Origin: Bacteroidia bacterium
Lineage (GTDB): Bacteria > Bacteroidota > Bacteroidia > SpSt-205
Length of the DNA stretch: 39,712 nt
Direction: 5' to 3'
Assembly (NCBI GenBank): GCA_025062295.1
Contig: JANXAJ010000007.1
Location: forward strand, 21,589 to 61,300
The notes under the pieces were generated by a model. The model was not told where the DNA came from and ran no database searches. It was given only the letters and a program-made list of their open reading frames with translations. Of this stretch, positions 25,201-34,663 are shown one piece after another; position 1 is the stretch's first letter; every line of letters begins with the position of its first letter. A program made the position numbers and the translations under genes.

Positions 25201-26019
25201 TTTGAAAACTACATGGTCCTCTACAGCCGTTATCAGAGCGATGCTCAGCGGGAGAAACAATATCTCGGTTCAGGAGACGAGCTACCCCTGGGCGTCCTCA
25301 AAATGGCAAAAGTATATGTAGCTACAAAGCGAAAAATCAAGGTAGGGGATAAGTTAGCTGGACGCCACGGCAATAAGGGGGTTATCGCCAAGGTTGCTCC
25401 CATAGAAGACATGCCGTATTTAGAGGACGGGACGCCGGTAGATATTGTACTCAATCCGCTTGGGGTTCCTTCTCGTATGAATATCGGGCAGATCTACGAG
25501 GCTATCTTAGGATGGGCTGGTCAAAAGTTAGGAGTGAAATTTGAGGTGCCTCCTTTTGCAGGGGCCACTTACGAGGAAGTGAATGAGTGGCTTCAGCGGG
25601 CTGGACTTCCGCCTGATGGACGAGTGTATCTATACGATGGGCAAACGGGAGAACGCTTTGATCAGCCAGCGACAGTAGGAGTTATCTACATGCTCAAGCT
25701 GGATCACATGGTGGATGACAAGATGCACGCTCGCTCTGTCGGGCCGTATGGGGTGGTCACTTCTCAGCCGCTTGGGGGGCGCTCTCATTTTGGTGGCCAG
25801 CGCTTTGGCGAAATGGAAGTCTGGGCCTTGGAAGCCTTTGGCGCTGCAACCCTCCTCCAAGAAATGCTTACTATCAAGTCTGATGACATTGAGGGGCGAA
25901 TGAAGGCACACGAAGCGATCATCAAAGGGGAAAACATCTCTTATTTCGGCGTGCCTGATTCCTTCCAGGTCCTTGTCAACGAGCTACGCGGACTCTGCTT
26001 AGATGTCAAATTTGACTAA
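22210..26019 (+). CDS. rpoB: DNA-directed RNA polymerase subunit beta
   Basis: 1269 residues, the usual length in Bacteroidota. Core blocks are visible in order: PDLLSIQLDSFRKF, FIVNGVERVIxNQ-type NGVERIVINQLHRSPG, the rifampicin pocket FFSQGQLSQLLDQTNPLSELAHKRR, GRICPIETPEGANIGLI, YNFEDAIVIS, KVGDKLAGRHGNKGV, and GGQRFGEMEVWALEAFGAA at the end. A charged coiled-coil insertion (about residues 910-960) is present. ATG 22210 or the second ATG 22216 may be the start. Followed by rpoC after 22 nt. Confidence 0.98.
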   Translation: MSMNEKRLRFSRHRVAVPVPDLLSIQLDSFRKFMDLSTPPERQESEGLYKAFKEHFPVRDSREEYEMDFAGYVLEPPRYTPEECKIRGQTYGVQLKVKFTLRALKPDNTVFTPKEEWVYLGIVPYMTPQGTFIVNGVERIVINQLHRSPGILFTAASRTGTADMTFGARVIPQKGTWIEFATDATGYTRVYFDRKKAVPVTLLLRAMGLSSDAEIVSYFGLADEVKLSQIRSEKHFAPYVGRKLATRISSVHQQDYTDPETGETSRVSRVDTIFEVGHILTPQDWEVLRQHPLIDTLYLIKPEYVDEKHIILATLARDPSHSLSSACIEIYKLLRGIENASDEEAARAFVEKQVLSDKRYDLGTVGRFQLNRKLYGEQRYTDPILRLEDIAAIIRHLQKLLQREVEGDEEDHLSHRRVRTVGEQIYLQVSTGVARLARTIREKMSTYESEDFSPSEVITQRPFLSVIGAFFSQGQLSQLLDQTNPLSELAHKRRITAVGPGGLSREHAGFEARDVHYSHYGRICPIETPEGANIGLINSLAIYARVNELGFIETPYHPVEKGKPRFDKVSYLAPDQDEKYPIAPLSPFLNGQPPSELQVRYEGEYPEVPLEKVSYTDVATDQLLGLSASLIPFLEHDDANRALMGSNMQRQAVPLLRPEAPIVGTGMEKHVARDSRVLIYAEYPGVVEYVDAKRIMIRYERPPEEELVSFSPPVVCYEIPKFRRTNENTCMNLKPIVRKGQRVEKGQPLVEGFSIEGGELALGKNLLVAFMPWQGYNFEDAIVISQRLVQDDVLTSITIQEYEAEVRETKAGPEELSRELPNESEDRVRFLDENGIVAVGTEVREGDILVGKVTPKGQSAELTPEEKLLRQIFGERSAEVKSTPLVMPPASHGYVIATYLYRKDRRPPTTEERRQKEREIEERLNQQLQELRRQMIQKLLVLLEEKKLAEVRNKFGKDVSPPNKKVTEKWLASLRFEDLNPSGWTTDPHTNALIERLFENYMVLYSRYQSDAQREKQYLGSGDELPLGVLKMAKVYVATKRKIKVGDKLAGRHGNKGVIAKVAPIEDMPYLEDGTPVDIVLNPLGVPSRMNIGQIYEAILGWAGQKLGVKFEVPPFAGATYEEVNEWLQRAGLPPDGRVYLYDGQTGERFDQPATVGVIYMLKLDHMVDDKMHARSVGPYGVVTSQPLGGRSHFGGQRFGEMEVWALEAFGAATLLQEMLTIKSDDIEGRMKAHEAIIKGENISYFGVPDSFQVLVNELRGLCLDVKFD

Positions 26020-26041
26020 TCCTAAACTTATATCATAACCT

Positions 26042-29000
26042 ATGGAACAAACGAAAACGCAGACAGCTTCGCGACATTCGGTTGTTACAATACCCGTTCC
26101 TATCCGTCGTGTAACTTTGGCACTGGCTTCTCCTGACCGCATTTTGGAATGGAGTCGAGGGGAAGTCGTACGAGCAGAAACAATTGACTACAGGACGCAT
26201 AAGCCCGAAATGGGTGGGCTCTTTTGCGAGCGTATTTTCGGTCCAGTCAAAGATTATGAATGTGCTTGCGGCAAGTATAAAGGGGCTCGGTATAAAGGCA
26301 TACGATGCGATCGCTGCGGTGTAGAGGTAATTGAAAAGAAGTGGCGGCGAGTTCGCATGGGACATGTCTCCCTCCAGGAACCCGTTGTTCATCCTTGGTA
26401 CTTCCGGCATAATCCATCTAAGCTTGGAGCCCTCCTCAACTACAACTCAAAGAAGCTGGAGCAAATCGTCTATTACGATCGGTATGTCGTGATAGAAGTG
26501 GGAGATGCGATTCATGTCATTAAGCAAGTGCGACGCAGCAAAGAGGCTCGGGACAGTAAAACAATAGAAGTTGGGGACCTTCTCACACCAGAGGAGTACC
26601 AAGAAATCCTCCGACTCTTACGCAATTTAGCGAAAGAGAATCCGGCTATTCGTCCCGAGTCTTTTGTTGCAAAAATGGGGGCTCAGGCGCTGGATATCCT
26701 GCTGAGTCGGCTAAATTTAGATAAGCTTTCGGCTGAATTGCGAGCTCAGTTAGAAAATGAAGTATCTGTCCAGCGCCGAAGCGATATTTTGCGTCGGCTC
26801 AAGACGGTAGAAGAGTTTCGGGCTGCCAATCGGCGCGTCGAAAACAGGCCTGAGTGGATGATTCTGCGGGTGATTCCGGTGGTTCCACCCGAGCTGCGCC
26901 CCCTTATTCCTCTGCCTGGGGGACGATTTACCGCCGCAGACCTCAATGACCTCTACAGGCGCCTTATCCAACGCAACAATCGCCTCAAGCGGATGATGGA
27001 AAACCGAACCCCCGAAATTCTCCTCAATAATGAGCGCCGCATGTTACAGGAATCTGTAGATGCTCTATTGGATAGTGCGCGCAAGCGCAATCAAACGCGA
27101 GCCTCCGCCGAAAGTGCCTCCGGACGCATTCTCCGCTCTTTGAGCGAAAATATCAAGGGTAAGCAGGGGCGTTTCCGTCAGAATCTCTTAGGTAAGCGGG
27201 TAGATTACTCAGGGCGCTCTGTTATTGTCGTAGGTCCTCACCTCAAGCTCCATGAATGTGGGCTTCCTAAAGACATGGCAGTAGAGCTATTCAAGCCTTT
27301 CATCATCCGAGACCTTCTGGCACAGCGGATAGCTCGGACTGAAAAAAGTGCTCGACGCTTAGTTGAACGGAAAGACCCCCGAATCTGGCCTATTTTAGAG
27401 AATGCACTGCAGGGACATCCAGTTCTCTTGAACCGAGCGCCAACCCTTCACCGTTTGGGTATCCAAGCCTTTCAGCCTCGCCTCGTTGAAGGTAAAGCCA
27501 TCCAACTGCATCCTCTCGTTTGCACAGGATATAATGCTGACTTTGACGGGGATCAAATGGCAGTGCATGTTCCCCTCAGTCAAGCTGCTATTATGGAGGC
27601 TCAAGTACTTCTGCTCTCCAGCCACAATATCCTTCACCCTGCTAATGGTGCCCCAATAGCTGTTCCTTCTCAAGACATGGTCTTGGGATTATATTACATC
27701 ACAAAGCTGCGCCGCGGAGCAAAAGGCGAAGGCATGAAGCTTGCCGACCCTCAGGATGCCCTTCAGGCATACGATGCAGGTAGAATAGACATGCACGCTA
27801 TTATTGAGGTAAGACTTCCTGTTGAGAAGGAGGTTTGGGTCCTCGGGGATGAACCAGAAGACAAATATCAGCAGATTATCGGACGATGGAAACGAATCAC
27901 TACTACAGTTGGACGAGTGATGTTCAATCAGACTCTTCCCCCTGAAATGCCATATGTGAATGGGCTTCTTACTAAAACTGCCATTCGGGATGTGATTATG
28001 GAGGTCTTTCGCCGAACAGATCACCGCCGCACCGCCGAGTTTTTGGATAAAATCAAAGAATTGGGCTTTCAGTCTGCCTTCAAAGGAGGACTTTCCTTTA
28101 CCCTCCACGATGTTATTGTTCCTTCCAATAGAGAACGACTTATTCAGGAGAGCTTCCAACGACGAGAAGAGATCCGTCAAGAATATGCGATGGGACTCAT
28201 CAGTGATGGAGAAAGGTATAACAAGATTATAGACCTCTGGACTCGCACTTCTAATGAGATTACAGACCAACTTATCCGAGAACTCAAAGTACATGAAGGA
28301 GGCTTCAACCCCATTTACATGATGATGCATTCAGGGGCTCGGGGCTCTCGAGAGCAGGTCAGGCAGTTATGCGCTCTACGAGGACTTATGAATAAGCCCC
28401 AACGCCGCTTGGGTGCTCGGGAAATTATTGAAACTCCTATCCTCTCTAGCTTACGAGAGGGCCTGAATGTGATAGAATACTTTATTTCCACTCACGGAGC
28501 CCGTAAAGGATTAGCTGACACTGCTCTCAAGACAGCCGATGCAGGCTATCTTACTCGTAAGTTAGTTGATGTTGCGCAAGATGTGGTGATTACGGAGGAA
28601 GACTGCGGAACGCTCCGAGGTCTGCGACTTACAGCTCTCTATGATGAGAACGAAGAGCTAATAGAAACGCTTGCCTTTCGGATTGCAGGTCGCTTCGCCC
28701 TAAATGACATTTATCATCCTCTCACAGGTGAGAAGCTCTGTGGTGCGAGTGAGGAGATTACTGATGAGATCGCTAAAGCCATAGAAGGGGCTGGCATAGA
28801 AGCAGTAGAGGTCCGCTCGCCCATTACCTGTGAAGCTGAACGAGGCATCTGCCAAAAGTGCTACGGACGCCACTTAGCCATTGGACGCTTAGTGGAAATC
28901 GGAGAGGCGGTAGGAATCATTGCTGCCCAATCCATCGGCGAACCAGGAACTCAGCTCACCCTCCGAACCTTTCACACAGGAGGAACCGCCCAGCGCATCA

Positions 29001-30499
29001 CCGGACAGAGTGCCCTCAAAGCGAAATACGATGGGATAGTAGAATTTAGTGAGGATCTCCGAACTGTGGAGCGTCTCTACCGAGGAGAAAGGGAAAATGT
29101 GGTCTTGAGTCGGACAAGTGAGGTATTTCTCCGTCATCCTCAGACAGGGCAAATCATCTGGCGAGCTGACTTGCCGTACGCTTCTGTCCTAAGAGTGAAA
29201 AATGGAGAAATGCTCTCTAAAGGACAGGAAATCTGTGTGTGGGACCCCTATGCCCGACACATCCTCGCTGGAGAGTCCGGTATTGTTCGCTGGCAAAACC
29301 TCATAGAAGGCAAAACATTTCGAAAGGAACATATAGAGGAGTCTCAGCAAGACGAATACATTGTAATTGAGTCTTCTGACCGATTCCTCACCCCTTCCAT
29401 AGAGATAAGAAGTCAGTATTATGATGAGGTGTTAGAATCATTTACCCTCCCTGTGGGGGCTCGTCTCATGGTCAAAGATGGGGAAGAGGTTAGCGCTGGG
29501 GCTATTTTAGCCCGCACACCGATTCAAGCTGCTCGTACAGCGGACATTACGGGAGGATTGCCGCGGGTAACTGAGCTATTTGAGGCTCGATCGCCAAATG
29601 GAGCCGCTGTTTTAGCTGAAATAGACGGGATTGTGCGTATGCAAAGCCGTCGCCGCTCAACCCGTCACGAAATAGAGATAGAATCACCCGATGGCAAGAT
29701 CTCAGTTGCTCACCAAGTGCCGACCGCCCGCCTCCTTTTCGTCCAAGACGGTGATAAGGTGCGTGCAGGGCAGCCCCTCTGTGATGGACCGATCAGCCCC
29801 CATGACATCTTACGCATCTTGGGAGTCTCTGCTGTCGCAGAGTACCTCTTGCGCAATATCCAGCTTATCTATGCCCCTCAAGCTGTCCGCATCAGTACGA
29901 AACATTTGGAAATTATCCTCCGTCAAATGCTTCAAAAAGTAGAGATCGTTGACCCCGGTGATACGATATTCCTTCCAGAAGAAGTGGTAGATAAGTCTGA
30001 ATACTTCCAGGAAAATGCACTTCTGATGGGGAAATACATTGTAATTGATCCTGGAGGGTCTGTAGAGTTTCAGAAAGGCGCCTTTATCACTCAGTCCCAG
30101 TTAGAAGAGGCAAACGAAGCATTACGGGCTCAAGGGCGAGCGGAGATTCAGGCTCGCCCAGCTCGCCCTGCTATTGCTCAGCCAAAACTTCTTGGGATTT
30201 CTCGGGCAGCTGCTACGACTCGCAGTTGGCTCTCCGCTGCTTCCTTCCAAGAGACTATCCGGGTGCTCATAGATGCAGCCGTTACAGCTCGTACGGATGA
30301 GCTTGTAGGACTCAAAGAGAATGTCATTACAGGTCAAAAGATACCAGCTGGTACAGGGTATATTGACCGGCTTCGCGAGCGGACAGAGTACAAATTACCG
30401 GTTCCGGAGCTACTCGAACCTCTTCCTGAGCCTAAGCCTGCCCCTAAGCGGAAAGCTGCTACTACCGCTCGTAAAAAGAAAGGAGCGACTGAATCGTGA
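26042..30499 (+). CDS. rpoC: DNA-directed RNA polymerase subunit beta'
   Basis: 1485 residues. The N-terminal zinc site has C74, C76, C89 and C92; the catalytic [16 protein letters not shown] with its three aspartates is at about 498-513; the second zinc site has C855, C930, C937 and C940. The trigger-loop and bridge-helix region ([23 protein letters not shown]) and the jaw follow. The C-terminus ends in a lysine- and alanine-rich tail ([18 protein letters not shown]), longer than needed for the core. The stop overlaps the Nif3 start (GTGA). Confidence 0.98.
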   Translation: MEQTKTQTASRHSVVTIPVPIRRVTLALASPDRILEWSRGEVVRAETIDYRTHKPEMGGLFCERIFGPVKDYECACGKYKGARYKGIRCDRCGVEVIEKKWRRVRMGHVSLQEPVVHPWYFRHNPSKLGALLNYNSKKLEQIVYYDRYVVIEVGDAIHVIKQVRRSKEARDSKTIEVGDLLTPEEYQEILRLLRNLAKENPAIRPESFVAKMGAQALDILLSRLNLDKLSAELRAQLENEVSVQRRSDILRRLKTVEEFRAANRRVENRPEWMILRVIPVVPPELRPLIPLPGGRFTAADLNDLYRRLIQRNNRLKRMMENRTPEILLNNERRMLQESVDALLDSARKRNQTRASAESASGRILRSLSENIKGKQGRFRQNLLGKRVDYSGRSVIVVGPHLKLHECGLPKDMAVELFKPFIIRDLLAQRIARTEKSARRLVERKDPRIWPILENALQGHPVLLNRAPTLHRLGIQAFQPRLVEGKAIQLHPLVCTGYNADFDGDQMAVHVPLSQAAIMEAQVLLLSSHNILHPANGAPIAVPSQDMVLGLYYITKLRRGAKGEGMKLADPQDALQAYDAGRIDMHAIIEVRLPVEKEVWVLGDEPEDKYQQIIGRWKRITTTVGRVMFNQTLPPEMPYVNGLLTKTAIRDVIMEVFRRTDHRRTAEFLDKIKELGFQSAFKGGLSFTLHDVIVPSNRERLIQESFQRREEIRQEYAMGLISDGERYNKIIDLWTRTSNEITDQLIRELKVHEGGFNPIYMMMHSGARGSREQVRQLCALRGLMNKPQRRLGAREIIETPILSSLREGLNVIEYFISTHGARKGLADTALKTADAGYLTRKLVDVAQDVVITEEDCGTLRGLRLTALYDENEELIETLAFRIAGRFALNDIYHPLTGEKLCGASEEITDEIAKAIEGAGIEAVEVRSPITCEAERGICQKCYGRHLAIGRLVEIGEAVGIIAAQSIGEPGTQLTLRTFHTGGTAQRITGQSALKAKYDGIVEFSEDLRTVERLYRGERENVVLSRTSEVFLRHPQTGQIIWRADLPYASVLRVKNGEMLSKGQEICVWDPYARHILAGESGIVRWQNLIEGKTFRKEHIEESQQDEYIVIESSDRFLTPSIEIRSQYYDEVLESFTLPVGARLMVKDGEEVSAGAILARTPIQAARTADITGGLPRVTELFEARSPNGAAVLAEIDGIVRMQSRRRSTRHEIEIESPDGKISVAHQVPTARLLFVQDGDKVRAGQPLCDGPISPHDILRILGVSAVAEYLLRNIQLIYAPQAVRISTKHLEIILRQMLQKVEIVDPGDTIFLPEEVVDKSEYFQENALLMGKYIVIDPGGSVEFQKGAFITQSQLEEANEALRAQGRAEIQARPARPAIAQPKLLGISRAAATTRSWLSAASFQETIRVLIDAAVTARTDELVGLKENVITGQKIPAGTGYIDRLRERTEYKLPVPELLEPLPEPKPAPKRKAATTARKKKGATES

Positions 30500-31275
30500 T
30501 TTCCCTTCAGACGGTCATTGAGGCTTTAGAGCGCTGGGTACCTTCTCACTGGGCTGAATCCTACGATACTGTAGGGCTCCTATGGGGCGACCCTACCCAA
30601 TCTCTCACCGGCATCCTCACCACACTTGATATTACGCCAGAGCTCATAGATGAGGCCCAAGCCGTAGGAGCTAACCTCCTTATCGCCCATCACCCCATTT
30701 GGTTCGGACAGAAACAGCGTCTATCCTGGGATAATTTTGCTGATCAGGTGATCCAGCGGCTTATTCGGGCTGATATTGCTGTTTATGCCCTTCATACCAA
30801 TCTTGACCAAGCTCGGGAAGGCGTAAGCTATGTTCTTTGTCAAGTAGTGGGACTCACTCCACGGTCATTCCTCCAAGGTGAAGGAGAGTATGGCATGGGC
30901 TACATTGGAGAGGGAGCCATTCCTCTTCCCCCTGAGGATTTTCTTAATCACCTCAAAAGAAGCCTGCAGATTCCGGTCCTTCGGTATGCCAGAGGCCCGC
31001 AAACCGCTATCCAAAGAGTAGCGGTATGTGGAGGAGCAGGGAGCTTTCTCCTGCCACAAGCTATAAAGGCCAAAGTAGACGCTTTTGTTACAGCTGATAT
31101 TCCTTATCATCGGTTTTTTGAAGCTCGGGGGAAGCTCTGGCTCATAGATATTGGGCATTATGAGTCGGAAGTGTGGATTAGCGACCAGATTGCCCGCTAT
31201 CTTCATGGTCTTTTTCCAGACCTGCCCATCTTTTCTACTCGTCTCAGAACCAATCCAATTGATTACTGGATATGA
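30496..31275 (+). CDS. Nif3-like dinuclear metal centre protein (YbgI/DUF34)
   Basis: 259 residues, the short form without the PII-like insert found in many Bacteroidota homologues. Metal-site histidines and acids are seen in LIAHHPIWFG, HTNLDQAREG and LIDIGHYESE. GTG start inside the rpoC stop. The family is often annotated GTP cyclohydrolase 1 type 2 from a few members, but the general function is not settled. It is translationally coupled to both rpoC and the zinc-ribbon gene, so all are co-expressed. Confidence 0.88.
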   Translation: MISLQTVIEALERWVPSHWAESYDTVGLLWGDPTQSLTGILTTLDITPELIDEAQAVGANLLIAHHPIWFGQKQRLSWDNFADQVIQRLIRADIAVYALHTNLDQAREGVSYVLCQVVGLTPRSFLQGEGEYGMGYIGEGAIPLPPEDFLNHLKRSLQIPVLRYARGPQTAIQRVAVCGGAGSFLLPQAIKAKVDAFVTADIPYHRFFEARGKLWLIDIGHYESEVWISDQIARYLHGLFPDLPIFSTRLRTNPIDYWI

Positions 31276-32063
31276 GCCTCATAGAAACAGCACATGTACG
31301 CGAGCGGCTGGTAGAACTTATTCAACTCCAAGTATTATACGACCGCCTCTATACCGTCCGTTCTCGTCAGGGCGACCTTCCCCAGCAGATAGAGGACTTG
31401 AGAGATAAAGCGCTCACTCTTCATCGAGAGCTGAAAGAGTTAGGCGAAACGATTCGGCAAATAGAGGCAGAAGCTCGCTCGCTCTATGTGAGTAATGACA
31501 GCTTACGCGATCATGAGCAGAAGTTGCGTAAAAAATTAGAAGCTGTCCGAACTAATCAGGAGTACTTTGATATTGAGGTGGAAATCAAAGAGACGCGCCT
31601 AACGATTGAGAAGAACAATCAGGACATTCGCCGTTTGCAACAAAAGGCAGAGGCGCTGCGTCAACGCTATGCCGAAGATGAATCTCATCTCCATGAACTT
31701 GAAGCGCGCATCACCGAAAAAGAGAAAAGGTTAGAGGAGATTAAGCATCTAACAGCTGAGCAGGAAGCCTACCTTTTAGAGCAGATAGAGGGGCTGAGCC
31801 AGCACCTGAATCGGCAGGATCCGCGCTTATTTCAGCTATTTGAGCGCCGACGCCGTTCTCTACGAGGAGGAAAGGCTGTAGTCCCTATCACACCAGTGGA
31901 GCGAGTAAAGGGGCGATATGCCTGTAGCGGGTGCTATACCCTCCTCCCTCGCCAACTCTACTGGGAGCTCATTCAGCGAGACAAAATCATCATTTGTGAA
32001 AGCTGTGGCCGTTTCCTCATAGATGAGACATTTTACGCTGAAGTGGCTCGGTCTATGGTGTAG
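31272..32063 (+). CDS. Coiled-coil protein with C4 zinc ribbon (DUF164/CdsZ family)
   Basis: 263 residues. Residues about 30-190 form a long antiparallel coiled coil rich in E, R and L; the C-terminal zinc ribbon has C218, C221, C242 and C245 in YACSGCYTLL and IICESCGRFL. The family (DUF164, C4-type zinc ribbon) is commonly beside Nif3 and may bind nucleic acid or the ribosome, but its role is uncertain. ATGA overlap with the Nif3 gene; the next gene starts 41 nt inside its end. Confidence 0.88.
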   Translation: MSLIETAHVRERLVELIQLQVLYDRLYTVRSRQGDLPQQIEDLRDKALTLHRELKELGETIRQIEAEARSLYVSNDSLRDHEQKLRKKLEAVRTNQEYFDIEVEIKETRLTIEKNNQDIRRLQQKAEALRQRYAEDESHLHELEARITEKEKRLEEIKHLTAEQEAYLLEQIEGLSQHLNRQDPRLFQLFERRRRSLRGGKAVVPITPVERVKGRYACSGCYTLLPRQLYWELIQRDKIIICESCGRFLIDETFYAEVARSMV

Positions 32064-33507
32064 CAGCGTCTGGGCACAGCGGGCTGCTTTCTTGTATGCC
32101 CTTTGGGACCTGAACTTGGAAAGAGCAGAGAAGGAAATAATGTGGGAGTGGAACCATGCCTACATCACATGGGCACATCACCGCTTAGCTTTCTTCAAGG
32201 CTTTATTTCCCCTTCACCCTACTGAGCGAAAAGCCTTCTGGGAGGTGAGCACCCTCAGTGAAAGGCTTTTTGAGCGTCAGATTGCCCCTGCTCTCCCAGA
32301 ACTGGCAGCCGATATGTACGCTCAGCGGGCTATCCTTCATGTGCTGGAAGAAAACTGGTTCTCTGCTGGGTATGCTGCTTGGAAAAGCTGGCGCCTCCTT
32401 CAAAAAGGACTCTCTACAGACCCCCTCACTCACCAATGGAGTGGCTTATGGCAGGTCATATTTGCGACTTTGCCTCCTCCTTACGGGGATTGGCTCCCAG
32501 GTACGCCCGAGAGTCGGTGGCATGCCGCTTTCCAAGCACTCCGATTCGCCAGTAATCCTTCCTCCTACACTTTCTGGGAATCAAGCTTGCTCTATTTCTA
32601 TGCACTTCGCCACATGGACACCCTTGCCAATGCTTGGTTAGACAGTTGTACGAAAATATTCTTTATGAATCAAGAGCCGCCCTACTTATGGCGCTTCTCT
32701 ATTGCGCTCCATCGGTTAGAGGAAGGGGCCTTCTCTCAAGCCGAATCTCTCCTCCTCGCTTTGACTTCTCAACCTCAGATTAGACGATTTCCTTACCCCT
32801 ACTATTGGCTGGGGAAGTTGTACCTCTACACAGGCAAATGGGAGGAAGCCCATCGGATGTGGCAGCACTTCATGGACATGCAGCTGCAGCCTTTCGGGAT
32901 TACCGCTCAATATGCTTGGAGGGGATATATGAGCTGGTGTAGAGGAGATTCTACTCAAGCCTTTGCGCTCTGGAAAAAAGCAACAGCTTTTGAAGGTCTC
33001 CTTTGGGAAGAAGATCAAATAGCCCAGAGCCTGGCAAAAGGATGGATTGCTTCCCCGCCTGACTCGGTGGAACGGCTTCTGTGGCAAGCCCGATGGCTCT
33101 TACATGGACAAGCATACGAATCCGCCCAACAAGCCTTAGAGCCTCTCAGACAACGATTAACCTCTCTAACAGGGGACCAACGCACCGCCCTTTACTATGT
33201 GTATGGACGCCTCTATCACCGATGGGGACGAGAAGAAGCAGCCCGCTTTGCTTACTTTCAAGCCACTAAGCAAGCAGCCTACAAAAATATCTGGATGCAA
33301 GCATACGCCGCCTATTACTTAGCTCAGCTTTATGAGAAGTTAGGTGATTGGCATAATGCTCGAATCTATTATCAGGAAGCTGATAAGCTCGGAACCCAAG
33401 CAGGACGAACTGGGATCGTCCAAAAAGCGCGAGGAGGATATGCTCGGGTAAAAGACAAAAGATACCTCATCCCCGAAGAGAAACTTCTAAAAGGAAATTC
33501 GGAGTAA
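32023..33507 (+). CDS. Exported TPR-like helical-repeat protein
   Basis: 494 residues. Starts with a signal peptide (MRHFTLKWLGLWCSSVWA), then helical repeats rich in W, Y, A and L. TPR-like pairs include YPYYWLGKLYLYTGKWEEAHRMW, YVYGRLYHRWGREEAARFAYFQ and AAYYLAQLYEKLGDWHNARIYYQEAD. Repeats continue almost to the C-terminus. The start lies within the zinc-ribbon gene, so they are probably coupled, although the product is exported. Function unknown; TPR proteins usually scaffold complexes. Confidence 0.78.
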   Translation: MRHFTLKWLGLWCSSVWAQRAAFLYALWDLNLERAEKEIMWEWNHAYITWAHHRLAFFKALFPLHPTERKAFWEVSTLSERLFERQIAPALPELAADMYAQRAILHVLEENWFSAGYAAWKSWRLLQKGLSTDPLTHQWSGLWQVIFATLPPPYGDWLPGTPESRWHAAFQALRFASNPSSYTFWESSLLYFYALRHMDTLANAWLDSCTKIFFMNQEPPYLWRFSIALHRLEEGAFSQAESLLLALTSQPQIRRFPYPYYWLGKLYLYTGKWEEAHRMWQHFMDMQLQPFGITAQYAWRGYMSWCRGDSTQAFALWKKATAFEGLLWEEDQIAQSLAKGWIASPPDSVERLLWQARWLLHGQAYESAQQALEPLRQRLTSLTGDQRTALYYVYGRLYHRWGREEAARFAYFQATKQAAYKNIWMQAYAAYYLAQLYEKLGDWHNARIYYQEADKLGTQAGRTGIVQKARGGYARVKDKRYLIPEEKLLKGNSE

Positions 33508-33564
33508 AAGCAGAGAGTGCAAAATGGAAATAGTCCACTTGAACTTCATTCCCAGAGATAATTT

Positions 33565-34503
33565 TCATTCAATTGGATCATCTGGCAGGGAACGACGAAG
33601 TCCCCATGCATATTCATAGTATTTCAGCTTGAGCCGTACCTTTGTCCAGAAGCCCCACGGTACAGGTATATCCTGCTCGTAGGCTAAGTTGGGTTGAACC
33701 CACAATGGTCCTTCTCCTCTCTGCCATCGCTGAAGAGGCAAAAAGCTCATCCAGTTTTTCTTTCTAATATTCACAGCCAGAGGATGACCATGTCCAAGAT
33801 TCCGGACTAAATTCTGAGTAGGTATGACATTGAGGTGTCCTTCTCGCAGAAGGAGTAAAGAAAGGTGATAGTCCCATGTATCTATTTTACCTTCCATTAC
33901 TCTTTGTGTCATTTCCCAGAGGTATCTTGCATAAGGGCCAAGGGAACTGAGCCGATGCTCTGGAAATCCTTCGGCTCGGAGGCGAGCCCACCATGAAGGT
34001 TCCAACTCATATTTAGCCCAGACACGACGCCAACTCCCCCATCCCCATATCACCCCTATCCGAATAAAATCCCAGCCTGGCGCTAAAGCAGGATGATTGG
34101 GAAAAAGCTGAGTACCACTAACCATTCCTATACGATCATCATCGGCATACCGCTCTAACATCTCGCTCATGAACTCAAAAAAGGAAGGATGAGGAAGTGT
34201 ATCATCCTCAAGAACGATACCTCTCTCCACTTGAGAAAAAAACCAAGAAAGACCTTGAGCGACGGCTCGCCGACAGCCTAAATTCTCTGGGATAAAGTGA
34301 AAGTATGCTTCACAGGGCCAGTCTATGTGAGACTGGACAAAAGTTCGGACGGCCTGAGTCCGTATTTGGTCAGGCTCATTTGGTTTGGGTCCATCCGCAC
34401 TGATAAAAAGGAGGCGAGGTTTTACCCGCCTAAGCATCTCCCACACATGCTGGAGGGTATCAAGACGATTATACACAAGCAGGAGAACGGGCTCTGAAAC
34501 CAC
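33565..34503 (-). CDS. Glycosyltransferase-like GT-A family protein
   Basis: 312 residues from GTG 34503. N-terminal nucleotide-sugar fold: PVLLLVYNRLDTLQHVWEML, LLFISADGPKP, ENLGCRRAVAQGLSWFF, and the acidic metal motif GIVLEDDTLPHPSFFEF. The middle (WGWGSWRRVWAKYE) and end are typical of nucleotide-diphospho-sugar transferase-like family members. Sugar donor and acceptor unknown. An upstream TTG (34512) overlaps the -7 box and would add three residues; the box-to-start distance favours GTG 34503. Tail-to-tail with the TPR gene, 57 bp apart, with no terminator seen. Confidence 0.8.
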   Translation of the reverse strand: MVSEPVLLLVYNRLDTLQHVWEMLRRVKPRLLFISADGPKPNEPDQIRTQAVRTFVQSHIDWPCEAYFHFIPENLGCRRAVAQGLSWFFSQVERGIVLEDDTLPHPSFFEFMSEMLERYADDDRIGMVSGTQLFPNHPALAPGWDFIRIGVIWGWGSWRRVWAKYELEPSWWARLRAEGFPEHRLSSLGPYARYLWEMTQRVMEGKIDTWDYHLSLLLLREGHLNVIPTQNLVRNLGHGHPLAVNIRKKNWMSFLPLQRWQRGEGPLWVQPNLAYEQDIPVPWGFWTKVRLKLKYYEYAWGLRRSLPDDPIE

Positions 34504-34509
34504 TGCGCG

Positions 34510-34517
34510 CAAAGATA
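34510..34517 (-). promoter_or_regulatory. -7 promoter box of the glycosyltransferase gene
   Basis: TATCTTTG on the minus strand, a perfect TAnnTTTG, 6 nt before GTG 34503. The 146-nt region upstream (34518-34663) shows no gene or clear structure. Confidence 0.65.
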
Positions 34518-34663
34518 GGGACTTATCCTCCGGTTATGGGCACATATCCAATTCCATCTGCCTTTTACTCAAATCCTATTAGATTTTTTTCCCGCAAAAG
34601 GAGGCATCCAACACCGCGATCAACCCAAGAAAGGAGAGCTATTCCTCCAGGAGAGATGGAAAC

